In this document: in pieces, positions 1-8,985 of the stretch
How positions within the stretch are numbered: position 1 is the first letter of the stretch
How the letters are laid out: every line of letters begins with the position of its first letter
From: an uncultured Pelagibacteraceae bacterium
GTDB taxonomy: Bacteria; Pseudomonadota; Alphaproteobacteria; Pelagibacterales; Pelagibacteraceae
Direction of reading: 5' to 3'
Length of the DNA: 64,000 nt
Assembly: GCA_902606835.1 (NCBI GenBank)
Contig: CACLHW010000002.1
Location: 62,001 to 126,000, forward strand
Translations under genes and position numbers: made by a program
Notes under the pieces: model-generated
What the model saw: only the letters and a program-made list of their open reading frames with translations
Told to the model about the DNA's origin: nothing
Database searches by the model: none

Positions 1-63
1 ATCGAACTTCTTTATAAATTCATGAACTCTTTTTACTGATTCTTTATTTAGCAAATTTTCCAT
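1..63 (-). CDS. Partial CDS, possible YbaK/EbsC-family tRNA deacylase
   Basis: An open frame starts at an ATG (61-63, minus strand) and runs off the left edge. It gives 21 codons beginning MENLLNKESVKRVHEF. It overlaps the 3' end of the hydrate dehydratase gene by 20 bases, a typical spacing for this compact genome. The Ser-Val-Lys-Arg-Val start resembles the N-terminal helix of YbaK/EbsC-type aminoacyl-tRNA deacylases. Twenty-one residues are too few to identify a family, so the product is a guess; that a gene starts here is more likely than not. Confidence 0.5.
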   Translation of the reverse strand, partial: MENLLNKESVKRVHEFIKKFD

Positions 64-922
64 ATTTTAATCTTTTAAGTGCTCCTGGTATACCTTCAAC
101 AATATCTTCTGCTATTAATCCTTTACCATATTTTTTACCAATATCACCATGTAACCAAGTTGCAGCACAACTAGCTGAAAAAGGCTTCATTTTATTTTTT
201 CCTATCAAACTAACAATAATGCCACTTAAAACATCTCCGGATCCTATTACCGCTAATTCAGCTGAGGAATGTTTATTTACAACAATTTTTTTATTAGGAG
301 AAAGAATAGTTGTATTTGGACCTTTGAGAACAATATTTGATTTAATTAATTTTCTTGCCGCTATAACTTTTTCAATATTACTAATATTTTTCTTTATCTT
401 TGGAAAAATCTTATGAAATTCAACTATATGAGGAGTAATAATTTTATTTTTATCTAACAAGGAATATAATGATTTTAGATCATTTTTGAAACAAGTTAAT
501 GCATCAGCATCTAAAACAACATATTTAATTTTTTTAAGAATTAATTTCGTAATTTCTTTTATTTTTCTATTAGAGCCTGCGCCTGGTCCTATAAGAATTG
601 CTGTAATCTTTTCTTTTTTAAGGAATTTTTTTAATTCGTGAATACTATTAATTTCTCCCTTCAAAACAGACGGAAATTTTACAGAATAAGTATGTATACT
701 TTGCTTTGAACATATAATCTTAACTGAACCTGTCCCTGTTCTTAAAGCAGCTAAAGAAGATAAAATTGTAGCTCCAATAAACTCTCTTTTCCCTCCATAT
801 ACAACCACTCTACCTCTACTATATTTGTGACCTAAATGGCTTTTCCATGGAAAGTTTCTTATCCATAAATCTGGGGAATTTTTTAATACTTTGTACCTAT
901 GTGTGTTTTGCATAACTGACAT
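44..922 (-). CDS. nnrD: ADP-dependent NAD(P)H-hydrate dehydratase (NnrD/YjeF C-terminal type)
   Basis: Predicted cytosolic repair enzyme that converts damaged NAD(P)H hydrate (S-form) back to NAD(P)H using ADP or ATP. The 292-residue protein has the ribokinase-like fold signatures of the family: VVVYGGK near residue 40, GPGAG at 112-116, LDADAL at 137-142, ITPH at 162-165 and GSGD at 227-230, with Asp230 as expected catalytic base. The N-terminal epimerase domain (NnrE), often fused in bacteria, is absent, so this is the stand-alone dehydratase. The start is an ATG at 922; a second ATG three codons later is also possible. It is divergent from glnA across 100 bases. Family assignment is firm, the symbol fairly so. 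Confidence 0.88.
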   Translation of the reverse strand: MSVMQNTHRYKVLKNSPDLWIRNFPWKSHLGHKYSRGRVVVYGGKREFIGATILSSLAALRTGTGSVKIICSKQSIHTYSVKFPSVLKGEINSIHELKKFLKKEKITAILIGPGAGSNRKIKEITKLILKKIKYVVLDADALTCFKNDLKSLYSLLDKNKIITPHIVEFHKIFPKIKKNISNIEKVIAARKLIKSNIVLKGPNTTILSPNKKIVVNKHSSAELAVIGSGDVLSGIIVSLIGKNKMKPFSASCAATWLHGDIGKKYGKGLIAEDIVEGIPGALKRLKYGKFAK

Positions 923-1022
923 ATAATAAAATCAATTCATTAAAACATCTAGATCAGTATAGATACAACCTTAAAGTTTATTAAATGGTTACACGTGAAA
1001 TTTTAAAAAAAAGTGAATAAAA
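923..1022. promoter_or_regulatory. Divergent intergenic region between nnrD and glnA
   Basis: The 100-base gap must hold both promoters and the glnA leader. I see an imperfect 18-base dyad at 947-964 (ATCTA, 8-base spacer, TAGAT), with TATAGA inside it at 958-963 as a possible -10. I found no convincing sigma-54 -24/-12 element and no recognisable glnA-type riboswitch fold. The ribosome binding site of glnA is weak (AAGTGA about 8 bases before the ATG). Confidence 0.35.
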
Positions 1023-2429
1023 ATGAGTGCTAGTAAAGTTTTAAAGTTAATGAAAGAAAAAGAGGTAGAGTACGTCGATCTTCGATTTACTGACCCTAGA
1101 GGAAAACTTCAACATTTAACTATGGATGGAAGCATGGTTGATGAAGAAATGTTAAACGATGGAGTTTTCTTTGATGGTTCTTCAATAGCTGGTTGGAAAG
1201 CTATTAATGAATCCGACATGATTTTAAAACCTGATCTTGATAGACAGGTTATTGATCCTTTTACTTCCCATAACACACTTATCTTGTTTTGCGATGTATT
1301 AGATGCTGTAAAGAAAGATCCTTACGAAAGAGATCCTAGAAGTATAGCAAAAAAAGCTGAGGCTTATCTTAAAAAAACAGGCATTGGAGATAAAGCATAT
1401 TTTGGCCCAGAGGCAGAATTTTTTGTATTTGATGATGTAAAATTTAAAAATGATATGAACGAAACCGGATTTAAAATTGATAGCTCAGAAGGACCTTACA
1501 ATACGGGAAAGGACTACGAAAATGGAAATATGGGACATAGACCGGGTATCAAAGGTGGTTACTTTCCCGTTCCCCCTGTTGATAGCGCTCAAGATATGAG
1601 AGGAGAATTTTTAAAAGCTTTAAAAGATATGGGAATTAAAGTTGAAAAGCATCACCATGAAGTAGCTCCAAGCCAACATGAGCTTGGTATGTATTTTGGA
1701 ACCTTGACTGATCAAGCTGACAACATGCAGCTTTATAAATACGGCGTTCAAATGGTAGCTCATTCATTTGGAAAGACAGCAACATTTATGCCTAAACCAG
1801 TTAAAGGAGACAATGGTTCAGGTATGCACACACATCAATCATTATGGAAAGGAAGCACAGCATTATTTTCTGGTAATAAATATGCCGGTTTATCTGATAC
1901 AGCTTTATATTATATAGGTGGAATTTTAAAACATGCAAAAGCGATAAATGCTTTTTCTAATTCAACTACTAATAGTTACAAAAGATTAATACCTGGTTTT
2001 GAAGCTCCTGTATTACTTTGTTATTCAGCTAGAAATAGATCAGCATCATGTAGAATTCCTATAACCTTAAGTAAAAAGGCAGCACGTTGCGAAATAAGAT
2101 TTCCTGATGCTGCAGGTAATCCATATTTAACTTTTGCTGCTATGTTAATGGCAGGAATAGATGGGATAAAAAATAAAATTAACCCAGGCAAACCTGTAGA
2201 TGAAGATTTATATGCAATGCCTGAAGATAAAGTAAAAAATATTCCCACTGTTTGTGGATCTCTAAGAGAAGCAATGGAAAATCTTGATAGAGATAGAAAA
2301 TTCCTTACTCAAGGCGGAGTTTTTACCGATGACCAGATTGACGCTTATATAGCCTTAAAATTTGAAGAAATTTACAAACTCGAACACACTCCACATCCAA
2401 TAGAGTTCGATATGTATTATAGTTGTTAA
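1023..2429 (+). CDS. glnA: Glutamine synthetase type I
   Basis: Catalyses ATP-dependent condensation of glutamate and ammonium to glutamine, the main ammonium-assimilation step, in the cytosol as a dodecamer. The 468-residue protein has the normal length for bacterial GSI-beta. The N-terminal beta-grasp domain carries the latch-loop segment [11 protein letters not shown]. The catalytic domain has [10 protein letters not shown] (metal and glutamate binding), the ammonium/substrate segment GSGMHTHQS, and the ATP-side NRSASCRIP. Tyr397 within EDLYAMPED matches the adenylylation site of enterobacterial enzymes, so covalent regulation by a GlnE-type enzyme is possible. It is monocistronic, with the next gene convergent only 2 bases away. 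Confidence 0.98.
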   Translation: MSASKVLKLMKEKEVEYVDLRFTDPRGKLQHLTMDGSMVDEEMLNDGVFFDGSSIAGWKAINESDMILKPDLDRQVIDPFTSHNTLILFCDVLDAVKKDPYERDPRSIAKKAEAYLKKTGIGDKAYFGPEAEFFVFDDVKFKNDMNETGFKIDSSEGPYNTGKDYENGNMGHRPGIKGGYFPVPPVDSAQDMRGEFLKALKDMGIKVEKHHHEVAPSQHELGMYFGTLTDQADNMQLYKYGVQMVAHSFGKTATFMPKPVKGDNGSGMHTHQSLWKGSTALFSGNKYAGLSDTALYYIGGILKHAKAINAFSNSTTNSYKRLIPGFEAPVLLCYSARNRSASCRIPITLSKKAARCEIRFPDAAGNPYLTFAAMLMAGIDGIKNKINPGKPVDEDLYAMPEDKVKNIPTVCGSLREAMENLDRDRKFLTQGGVFTDDQIDAYIALKFEEIYKLEHTPHPIEFDMYYSC

Positions 2430-2431
2430 TA

Positions 2432-2620
2432 TTATTTTTTGCTTTTAAGTATTTTTTCGTCAGCTATCTTATTTTTATTTACACCTTCTTTTATAGTGTA
2501 ATCTAAAGTTCCGTGAGCTCCAGCTTCAACGGCTTTACGCTGAGTTCTAAACAACGCTTTTTCTTTAGCTTGTTCAGCTAATTTATTTGCATGTTTTCCT
2601 AAATGCTTTGTGTCTCTCAT
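2432..2620 (-). CDS. Small basic protein of unknown function
   Basis: A 62-codon gene beginning MRDTKHLGKHANKLAEQ (ATG at 2618-2620). The frame can be extended six codons to a TTG, but the ATG fits better. The product is lysine-rich, hydrophilic, predicted mostly helical, without cysteine, signal peptide or membrane segment. A central AGAHGTLDYTIKEG segment looks conserved in character rather than random. It lies 43 bases downstream of sufA on the same strand and converges with glnA at 2 bases, so it may be the last gene of the suf transcript. I do not recognise the family. Coding status rests on composition, tight spacing and lack of a better gene here. Confidence 0.6.
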   Translation of the reverse strand: MRDTKHLGKHANKLAEQAKEKALFRTQRKAVEAGAHGTLDYTIKEGVNKNKIADEKILKSKK

Positions 2621-2663
2621 ATCTATTACTATATACAATTCTTAATTGTGCAGCAATATAGAA

Positions 2664-2999
2664 TTAAACCTTGAAAGACTCGCCGCATCCACATCGTTCG
2701 GTCTCGTTTGGATTTTTAAACACAAATGAAGATGAAAGTTCCTCTTTTTTATAATCCATTTCAGTTCCTAATAAATACATTATAGCTTTCGGATCAATTA
2801 AAACTTTGACACCTTTATCTTCAATTATTTCATCATTTGGATTAGTTTTTTTTGCATACTCCATTACATATGACATGCCGGCACAGCCACCTGTTGCAAC
2901 ACCTACTCTTACACCGACTATTGGTTCCTTAGCTTGTGATATAATTTCTTTAACTCTATTTGCAGCTCTATCACTTAAGGTTATTACTTGTTTACTCAT
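2664..2999 (-). CDS. sufA: A-type Fe-S carrier (HesB/IscA family)
   Basis: A-type carrier that accepts a cluster from the SufBCD scaffold and passes it to apo-proteins. The 111 residues are full length for the family and carry the three conserved ligands: Cys39 in GGCAGMSY, and Cys103 and Cys105 in ERCGCGESF. It is the last clear suf gene. Its ATG overlaps the TGA of the preceding sufT-like gene (ATGA), implying coupled translation. ErpA or IscA are alternative names for the same fold; the suf context favours SufA. Confidence 0.93.
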   Translation of the reverse strand: MSKQVITLSDRAANRVKEIISQAKEPIVGVRVGVATGGCAGMSYVMEYAKKTNPNDEIIEDKGVKVLIDPKAIMYLLGTEMDYKKEELSSSFVFKNPNETERCGCGESFKV

Positions 3000-3298
3000 A
3001 AATCTAATTCCAATTTTGCTGCTTCTGACATTTTATCTTTATCCCACGGTGGTTCCCACACTAAATTAAGATTTACATCAGAAACACCTTCTACTTTCAT
3101 TATATTCTCCTTAACTTCATTTGGCAAACTCTCAGCTACAGGGCAATTTGGTGAAGTTAAAGTCATATCAATATTAACCTTATTCTTTTCACCCACTTCC
3201 ACTTTATAAATTAAGCCCAATTCGTATATATTTACAGGAATTTCTGGATCAAAAATTTTTTTAAGCTCTTCAATAACCTTATTTTTTATATCATTCAT
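2996..3298 (-). CDS. sufT: SUF-associated DUF59/MIP18 protein (SufT-like)
   Basis: A 100-residue DUF59 (MIP18/PaaD-like) protein. Such proteins assist Fe-S cluster maturation or delivery and are common last members of suf operons. Visible signatures are FDPEIPVNIYELGLIY near the N-terminus and the conserved LTSPNCPVAESLP loop with its single cysteine, the likely cluster or metal contact. It sits one base after sufU and overlaps sufA by 4 bases. The C-terminal part includes VNLVWEPPWDKDKM, usual for this family. The symbol follows common use for suf-linked DUF59 proteins. Confidence 0.88.
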   Translation of the reverse strand: MNDIKNKVIEELKKIFDPEIPVNIYELGLIYKVEVGEKNKVNIDMTLTSPNCPVAESLPNEVKENIMKVEGVSDVNLNLVWEPPWDKDKMSEAAKLELDL

Positions 3299-3299
3299 A

Positions 3300-3770
3300 T
3301 TATTCGACTTTTTCAGTGTTTACTTCCTCTTTATTTTTTTCAATTGCTGATGTCAATGTATGCCATGCTAAAGTTGCACATTTAACTCTCATTGGATATT
3401 GCTTAACACCAGATAGAGACATTATAATAGTTTTTTGATCATCATTAAGTTCTTTTGTTTTTATTTCTTTAGTATTTTTAATCATGTTTAGAAAATCAAG
3501 AATTATTTTTTTTGCAATTTCTAAAGATTTACCTTTAACTAATTCAGTCATTATTGAAGTAGATGCCATAGATATGGCGCAGCCACTACCTTCAAAAGTT
3601 AAATCTTCAACTTTTTCTTTATTGTTTAGCTTTAAATAAATTTGAACTTTGTCACCACATAGCGGATTATAACCTTTGGCTTGATGAGTATACTTATCAC
3701 ATTTTCCAAAATTTCTTGGACTTTTTCCGTGTTCTAAAATTATATCTTGATACAACTGTTTTAAATCCAT
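3300..3770 (-). CDS. sufU: SufU-type Fe-S assembly protein
   Basis: IscU/SufU-fold protein of 156 residues. SufU proteins act as zinc-dependent sulfur acceptors from SufS, or as scaffolds. The ligands are present: Cys38 and Asp40 in NPLCGDK, Cys64 in GSGCAISMAS and Cys131 in VKCATLAWHT. An extra segment between Cys64 and Cys131 is longer than in IscU, which is the mark of SufU rather than IscU. It follows sufS with no gap (ATG at 3770, sufS stop at 3771). The C-terminal tail of about 15 charged residues (KNKEEVNTEKVE) is not part of the conserved fold. Confidence 0.93.
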   Translation of the reverse strand: MDLKQLYQDIILEHGKSPRNFGKCDKYTHQAKGYNPLCGDKVQIYLKLNNKEKVEDLTFEGSGCAISMASTSIMTELVKGKSLEIAKKIILDFLNMIKNTKEIKTKELNDDQKTIIMSLSGVKQYPMRVKCATLAWHTLTSAIEKNKEEVNTEKVE

Positions 3771-4991
3771 TTATTTTAACTCAAAAACTTTCCTACAATT
3801 TTCTACAGCCTTACAAAGTATATCAATATCTTCTTTGGTGTTGTAGACACCAATTGAAGCTCTGGCTGTTGCACTTAAATTTAATCTATCATGTAAAATT
3901 TGGCAACAGTGGTGACCTGCTCTAATAGCAACTCCTTCTTCATCAACTATAGTAGAGATATCATGTGGATGAACTCCCTCTATTATAAATGAAATTACTC
4001 CAGCTTTATTTTTTGGATTTCCTATTATTTTCACAGAATTAATTTTTTTAAGCTTTTCTAAAGCATAATTAGTAAGTTGTTGTTCATGTTTTACTATATT
4101 TTCAATTCCAATTGAATTCATAAACTTTATTGATTCATTAAAAGCAACTACCTCAGCGGTTGGCATTGTTCCTGCTTCATATTTTTCAGGTAAAGGCGCA
4201 TAAGTAATTCTATCTTTTTTAACTTCGCTAATCATACCACCTCCACCAATATAAGGTGGTAGACTTTCAAGCCATTTTTTTTTTGCATATAAAATACCAA
4301 CTCCTGTAGGTCCATAGACCTTATGACATGAAATAGCATAAAAATCACAATCTAAATCTTTAACATCAATTTTTATGTGAGGAGCACTTTGGCATCCGTC
4401 TATTAAAACTGGTATATTTTTTTTTTTCGCTATCTCCACAATTTCTTTAACTGGAACTATAGTCCCGGTAACATTTGACAAATGTGTAACTGCTATTATT
4501 TTTGTTTTTGGTGTTATAAGTTTTTTTAATTCATCAATAATTATATCTCCATCTTCATTAATGGGCGCAAATTTTATAATAGCTCCCTTAGTTTCTCTTA
4601 AATAATGCCAAGGTACATAATTTGAATGGTGTTCTAATTCCGATATTAAAATCTCATCTCCTTTTTTTATATTTTGTTGTCCAAAAGTTGTAGCCACCAA
4701 ATTAATTGATTCAGTAGCATTTTTTGTAAAAATAATTTCATCTTTAGAATTTGCGTTTATAAATTTTTTTACACTTTCTCGCGTTTCTTCAAATTTATTT
4801 GTAGCGTTTACAGCAAGAGAATGAATACTTCTTCCAATGTTAGAAAATTCATTCTTATAAAAAGAATCAAGACTGTTTAAGACGCTAATAGGCTTTTGTG
4901 CTGAATTTGAGCTGTCTAAATAGACTAAAGATTTACCGTTTATTTTCTTAGTCAAAATTGGAAATTGAGATTTAACTTTATTAATATCCAT
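3771..4991 (-). CDS. sufS: Cysteine desulfurase SufS
   Basis: PLP-dependent class V aminotransferase-fold enzyme that removes sulfur from L-cysteine as an enzyme-bound persulfide, for Fe-S assembly. The 406 residues are full length. Lys224 in SCHKVYGPTG is the Schiff-base lysine, DGCQSAPH near 198-205 contains the PLP-contacting Asp, and Cys362 in RAGHHCCQ is the persulfide-carrying cysteine (group II desulfurase). A second cysteine, Cys363, stands directly after it where many homologues have alanine. The start overlaps the end of sufD by 11 bases. The product should work with SufU just downstream. Confidence 0.97.
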   Translation of the reverse strand: MDINKVKSQFPILTKKINGKSLVYLDSSNSAQKPISVLNSLDSFYKNEFSNIGRSIHSLAVNATNKFEETRESVKKFINANSKDEIIFTKNATESINLVATTFGQQNIKKGDEILISELEHHSNYVPWHYLRETKGAIIKFAPINEDGDIIIDELKKLITPKTKIIAVTHLSNVTGTIVPVKEIVEIAKKKNIPVLIDGCQSAPHIKIDVKDLDCDFYAISCHKVYGPTGVGILYAKKKWLESLPPYIGGGGMISEVKKDRITYAPLPEKYEAGTMPTAEVVAFNESIKFMNSIGIENIVKHEQQLTNYALEKLKKINSVKIIGNPKNKAGVISFIIEGVHPHDISTIVDEEGVAIRAGHHCCQILHDRLNLSATARASIGVYNTKEDIDILCKAVENCRKVFELK

Positions 4992-6231
4992 GAATCTGTC
5001 TCTCTAATTTATTTTCAATAAATTTTTTAATTTTTGGGTTTTTTATATATTCTACGACATCATTTAAAAAACCTTTGATTAAAAGCTTAGTTGAATCTTT
5101 TCGACTTAAACCTCTTGACATTAGATAGTAAAGCGAATCTTCATCTATATTTCCAGATGTTGATCCATGAGAACATTTAACATCATCAGCATATATTTCT
5201 AGTTCAGGTTTGGAATTAAATTCAGCATCGTCATTTAAAAGTAATGCTTTACTTAGCTGATAAGCATCAGTTTTTTGAGAAATATCTTTAACATAAATTT
5301 TACCTTGATAAATACCTTTGCTATCTGAGTTTAGAACCTTTTTAATTCTTTGATAACTTTTGCAGTTAGGGGCCAAATGTTTAATATTTGTTTTTATTTC
5401 TTGATGTTCGTTTTTGTTTAAAAATAAAGCTGATAATATATTACATTCACATTTATCTTCGATTAAGTCACATTCTATATCTAGTTTATTAAATTTTAAA
5501 CCTGAAGAAAAAATTAGACTTGAATAACTAGAATTATAAAATAATTCAGTTTTTAGAAATTTATGAAAGAATCCATCACTTTTATTATTTTGCATATACA
5601 AATTTTTAAATTTAGCATTTTTTGCTAAAATTATATTTTCATATACATTATTAATAAACTTAAACTTAGACTCGTTGATAGTATATTCCATAACATGTAG
5701 CTCTGAGTTTTCTCCTAATTTAATAATATTTTTGTTATTTAAAATTTTATTTTTTATGTCTTTAGAAAATAAATTATAGATGACAAGAATTTTTTTAAAT
5801 TTGTAGTTTTTTTCTACCTCTAAAAAATAACCATTTTCGGCTAAAGCATTATTTAAACATATAAGAGGATTTTTACTTACTTTATTATCAATGTTTTTAT
5901 TACACGATTTAATTTTAATTTTATTTTTTTCCTCAAAACTGAAATTACTTGAGTGAAAATTTCCATTTACAAGAAATATATAGTTATGTTCAAAATCTTT
6001 AAGTAAATCTTTTTTATTAAGTTTGGAAGATACTTTTTCAAAATCAAGTTCTTTGAAATTGCTTTCAATAATTTGTTTAAAATCTGAAAACTTCCAATCT
6101 TCTAATTTTTTATTGGGAAAACCTGAAGCTTTAAAAACTTCTAAATTCTTAATTCTAAAATCTTTTTCTTCACTTGTAATTTCTTTTATTTTATCAATTT
6201 GTTTAGAATTGACTTGAAAATTTTGAATCAT
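4981..6231 (-). CDS. sufD: SufD scaffold subunit
   Basis: Subunit of the SufBC2D Fe-S scaffold complex. The 416-residue protein is divergent and very Lys/Asn-rich in its N-terminal half, but the C-terminal beta-helix region is clear: CKSYQRIKKVLNSDSKG, then NSKPELEIYADDVKCSHGSTSG and EDSLYYLMSRGLSRKDSTKLLIKGF. The conserved His in KCSHGST is the residue used with SufB to hold the nascent cluster. It begins one base after the end of sufC and overlaps sufS by 11 bases. N-terminal divergence is typical of SufD relative to SufB. Confidence 0.95.
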   Translation of the reverse strand: MIQNFQVNSKQIDKIKEITSEEKDFRIKNLEVFKASGFPNKKLEDWKFSDFKQIIESNFKELDFEKVSSKLNKKDLLKDFEHNYIFLVNGNFHSSNFSFEEKNKIKIKSCNKNIDNKVSKNPLICLNNALAENGYFLEVEKNYKFKKILVIYNLFSKDIKNKILNNKNIIKLGENSELHVMEYTINESKFKFINNVYENIILAKNAKFKNLYMQNNKSDGFFHKFLKTELFYNSSYSSLIFSSGLKFNKLDIECDLIEDKCECNILSALFLNKNEHQEIKTNIKHLAPNCKSYQRIKKVLNSDSKGIYQGKIYVKDISQKTDAYQLSKALLLNDDAEFNSKPELEIYADDVKCSHGSTSGNIDEDSLYYLMSRGLSRKDSTKLLIKGFLNDVVEYIKNPKIKKFIENKLERQIHGY

Positions 6232-6232
6232 T

Positions 6233-6967
6233 TTAGCTTATTTTTTGATAACCTTTTTTTTCTAATTCCTGAGCTAACTCACTACATCCAGTTTTAATTA
6301 TTTTACCATCAGATAAAACGTGAACGAAATCAGGTTTTATGTAATCAAGCAAACGTTGGTAATGTGTTATAACTAGAAAAGACTTTTTACTTGTTCTTGA
6401 CGAATTTACTCCATTGGCAACAATTTTTAATGCGTCTATATCCAAACCAGAATCAGTTTCATCTAAAATTGAAAAACTAGGATCTAAAATTTTCATTTGT
6501 AAAATTTCATTTTTTTTCTTTTCTCCTCCAGAAAAACCAACATTTAATTGCCTTGATAAAATTTTTTCATCAATTCCAAGCTCGGAGGATTTTTCTTTTA
6601 CTAATTTTAAAAAAGATATCGAGTCTAATTCTTTTTCTCCCTTAGCTTTTCGAACAGAATTTAATGATGTTTTTAAAAAGTTATTGGTATTAACTCCTGG
6701 TATTTCTAAAGGATATTGAAAAGCTAAAAAAATACCCTTTTGTGCTCTTTCTTCTATTGGAAGTTTAATTAAATTTTCTCCCATAAAATTCATTTTTCCT
6801 GAAATTTCATAACCATTTTTTCCTGACAAAACATTGGCTAATGTGCTTTTTCCTGAACCATTTGGTCCCATAATCGCATGCAATTCTCCTGGATTAATGG
6901 TCAAATTTAATCCTTTTAATATTGATTTATTATTAATTGAAGCTTGTAAATTTTTTATTTCTAACAT
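6233..6967 (-). CDS. sufC: SufC ABC-type ATPase
   Basis: Soluble ABC ATPase that drives conformational change in the SufBCD scaffold. The 244 residues include Walker A GPNGSGKST at 34-42, a Q-loop in AFQYPLEIPG, the signature FSGGEKKKNEI, Walker B with FSILDETDSGLD (the SufC-typical extra acidic residues) and the switch His in VITHYQRLL. No membrane domain is associated with it, as expected. It overlaps the sufB stop codon by one base and is followed by sufD after one base, consistent with a single translation-coupled transcript. Confidence 0.98.
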   Translation of the reverse strand: MLEIKNLQASINNKSILKGLNLTINPGELHAIMGPNGSGKSTLANVLSGKNGYEISGKMNFMGENLIKLPIEERAQKGIFLAFQYPLEIPGVNTNNFLKTSLNSVRKAKGEKELDSISFLKLVKEKSSELGIDEKILSRQLNVGFSGGEKKKNEILQMKILDPSFSILDETDSGLDIDALKIVANGVNSSRTSKKSFLVITHYQRLLDYIKPDFVHVLSDGKIIKTGCSELAQELEKKGYQKIS

Positions 6968-8406
6968 TAGCCTACGCTACCTTCTAGACTAATACCTACT
7001 AATTTTTGAGCTTCTACAGCGAATTCCATAGGAAGTTGTTGCAATACTTCTTTGCAAAAACCATTAACTATTAAGCCAACTGCTTCCTCTTGATTTAATC
7101 CTCTTTGATTACAATAATACAATTGCTCTTCGTTTATTTTAGATGTAGTCGCTTCGTGTTCAACTATTGAAGAATGATTTTTGTTTTTTATGTATGGTAC
7201 TGTGTGAGCTCCACACTTATTTCCCATTAATAGTGAATCGCACTGTGTATAATTTCTAGCATTAGATGCTTTTTTATTAATATCAACTAATCCTCTATAA
7301 GTATTATCTGCATGTCCAGCTGAAATTCCTTTGGATATAATTTTGCTTTTTGTATTTTTTCCAATATGAATCATTTTAGTACCTGTATCAGCTTTTTGAT
7401 AATTATTTGTGATTGCTATTGAATAAAACTCCCCTACCGAATTATCACCTTGCAAAATACAGCTTGGATATTTCCAAGTTATTGCTGACCCTGTTTCAAC
7501 TTGAGTCCATGAAATTTTAGAATTTTTTCCTCTGCAGGCTCCTCTTTTAGTTACAAAATTATAAATACCTCCTTTGCCATCCTTATCTCCTGGATACCAA
7601 TTTTGAACTGTTGAATATTTTATTTCTGCGTCGTCTAAAGCAACCAGTTCAACATTGGCAGCATGTAATTGATTTTCATCACGCATCGGAGCAGTACAAC
7701 CTTCTAAATAACTTACATAACTTCCTTTATCAGCAATGATTAATGTTCTTTCAAACTGTCCCGTTTCTGAAGCATTAATTCTAAAATAAGTAGACAACTC
7801 CATAGGACATCTGACTCCTTCGGGAATGTAAACAAATGATCCATCGGTAAAAACTGCAGAATTAAGAGTTGCAAAAAAGTGGTCAGTGATAGGAATAACA
7901 GAACCAAGATACTTTTTTACCAGATCAGGATGTTTCTGTATAGCTTCTGATATAGAACAAAAAATAATTCCTTTTTCTGTTAATTTATCTTTAAAAGTCG
8001 TAGCTACTGAAACAGAATCAAAAACAGCATCGACAGCTACTCCACTAAGTTTTTCTTGTTCTTTTAAAGGAATTCCCAACTTTGCATATGTCTCTAATAA
8101 TTTTGGATCAACTTCACTAAGACTTTTTGGTTTGTCTTTGCTACTTTTTGGAGCTGAATAATAATATAAATCCTGATAATTTATTTTAGGATATTTTGGT
8201 TTTTGCCAATTTGGTTCTTTTAAATTTTTGAGTCTTTTAAAAGCATTAAGTCTCCACTCCAACATCCATTTAGGTTCTTTTTTTATTTTAGATATAAATT
8301 TAATAACTTCCTCGTTAAGACCTTTTGGAGATTTAATGCTTTCTATGTCAGTAGTAAAACCATATTTGTATTCTTTGACTTTTTCTATTTGTTCTTGCTG
8401 TTTCAT
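6967..8406 (-). CDS. sufB: SufB scaffold subunit
   Basis: Core scaffold subunit on which the Fe-S cluster is assembled from SufS-derived sulfur. The 479 residues match the family length. Visible landmarks are [59 protein letters not shown], and the C-terminal [14 protein letters not shown] and [19 protein letters not shown]. Cysteines in EGCTAP and in the later beta-helix are candidates for cluster assembly. It is the first structural gene after the regulator and starts where the iscR-like gene ends, with a one-base overlap. Confidence 0.98.
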   Translation of the reverse strand: MKQQEQIEKVKEYKYGFTTDIESIKSPKGLNEEVIKFISKIKKEPKWMLEWRLNAFKRLKNLKEPNWQKPKYPKINYQDLYYYSAPKSSKDKPKSLSEVDPKLLETYAKLGIPLKEQEKLSGVAVDAVFDSVSVATTFKDKLTEKGIIFCSISEAIQKHPDLVKKYLGSVIPITDHFFATLNSAVFTDGSFVYIPEGVRCPMELSTYFRINASETGQFERTLIIADKGSYVSYLEGCTAPMRDENQLHAANVELVALDDAEIKYSTVQNWYPGDKDGKGGIYNFVTKRGACRGKNSKISWTQVETGSAITWKYPSCILQGDNSVGEFYSIAITNNYQKADTGTKMIHIGKNTKSKIISKGISAGHADNTYRGLVDINKKASNARNYTQCDSLLMGNKCGAHTVPYIKNKNHSSIVEHEATTSKINEEQLYYCNQRGLNQEEAVGLIVNGFCKEVLQQLPMEFAVEAQKLVGISLEGSVG

Positions 8407-8843
8407 TAATGTAACTCTTTCTGTTGGTTTTTATTTACCCTATAAACAATATCTTTTAACGTATTCTTTTCAAAAAAATTATTTATATGTTTTTCAAGAT
8501 CATCCCATAAATTATGTGTAATACACTTTACAGATTTTCCTGTGCATCCTTTTTTTAATTCTTTTTTACAACCCACTGTCTTAATTTTTTCATCAACAGC
8601 TTGAATTATTGTTGACAATTTTATCTCTGCAGGAGCTTTACTTAGAAAATACCCTCCTGATGGTCCTCTTGCGCTTTGAACTAAATTATTTTTTTTTAAA
8701 TTTAAAAAAATTTGTTCTAAAAATGATATAGAAATACCTTGTCTTAAAGAAATTTCTGTTAAATTTATTGGATGATTAGCTCCACTGTTAGCTAAATCAG
8801 CCATTGCCATTACCGCGTATCTTCCTTTATTGCTTAACTTCAT
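8406..8843 (-). CDS. iscR: Rrf2-family Fe-S regulator, IscR type
   Basis: Predicted [2Fe-2S]-sensing repressor/activator of the suf operon. The 145-residue protein has an N-terminal winged helix ([18 protein letters not shown], wing at [11 protein letters not shown]) and three cysteines at 92, 100 and 107 followed by His110. This matches the three-Cys/one-His cluster ligation of IscR (Cys92, Cys98, Cys104, His107 in E. coli) with slightly longer spacing. It is the first gene of iscR-sufBCDSU-sufT-sufA. A 25-base IscR-type box lies across its own promoter, so autoregulation is likely. RirA or another Rrf2 subtype is the alternative. Confidence 0.92.
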   Translation of the reverse strand: MKLSNKGRYAVMAMADLANSGANHPINLTEISLRQGISISFLEQIFLNLKKNNLVQSARGPSGGYFLSKAPAEIKLSTIIQAVDEKIKTVGCKKELKKGCTGKSVKCITHNLWDDLEKHINNFFEKNTLKDIVYRVNKNQQKELH

Positions 8844-8870
8844 ATTAAAATCACTTGATTTTGTTTAGCT

Positions 8871-8903
8871 TATTTACGTATTCCTACTAAAACAGTCAAG
8901 TAT
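8871..8903 (-). promoter_or_regulatory. suf operon promoter with overlapping IscR-type box
   Basis: On the minus strand a -35 TTGACT (8894-8899) and a -10-like TAAATA (8871-8876) are separated by exactly 17 bases. The same DNA (8879-8903, 25 bases) is an IscR-like dyad. Read on the minus strand it begins ATACTTGACTGTTTTAGT and ends AGGAATA, so its first 18 positions fit the enterobacterial type 1 consensus ATASYYGACTRWWWYAGT; only the outer right half deviates. Read on the plus strand, its right half AGTCAAGTAT also fits perfectly. A protein bound here would cover the -35 and spacer, so repression is the simplest prediction. Confidence 0.72.
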
Positions 8904-8985
8904 ATAAATAAATAAAATTGTAGCAGTATAAACGTGCTATAAAACTACTCTTTTTTTGACAATAGTTATCATTAGTAATTTAAAT

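Noticed and set aside
947-964. Inverted repeat before glnA as a nitrogen-regulatory site or glnA riboswitch
   Set aside because: The dyad is only five pairs and A+T-rich. It matches no NtrC or sigma-54 element and no riboswitch fold that I can recognise.
8956-8985. TTG start giving ten extra residues for the alpha/beta hydrolase, and a Fur-like stretch (GACAATAGTTATCATTAGT) in the same place
   Set aside because: The family starts near the ATG at 8986. The Fur match is only about 13 of 19 positions and not a good palindrome, which chance explains in A+T-rich DNA.
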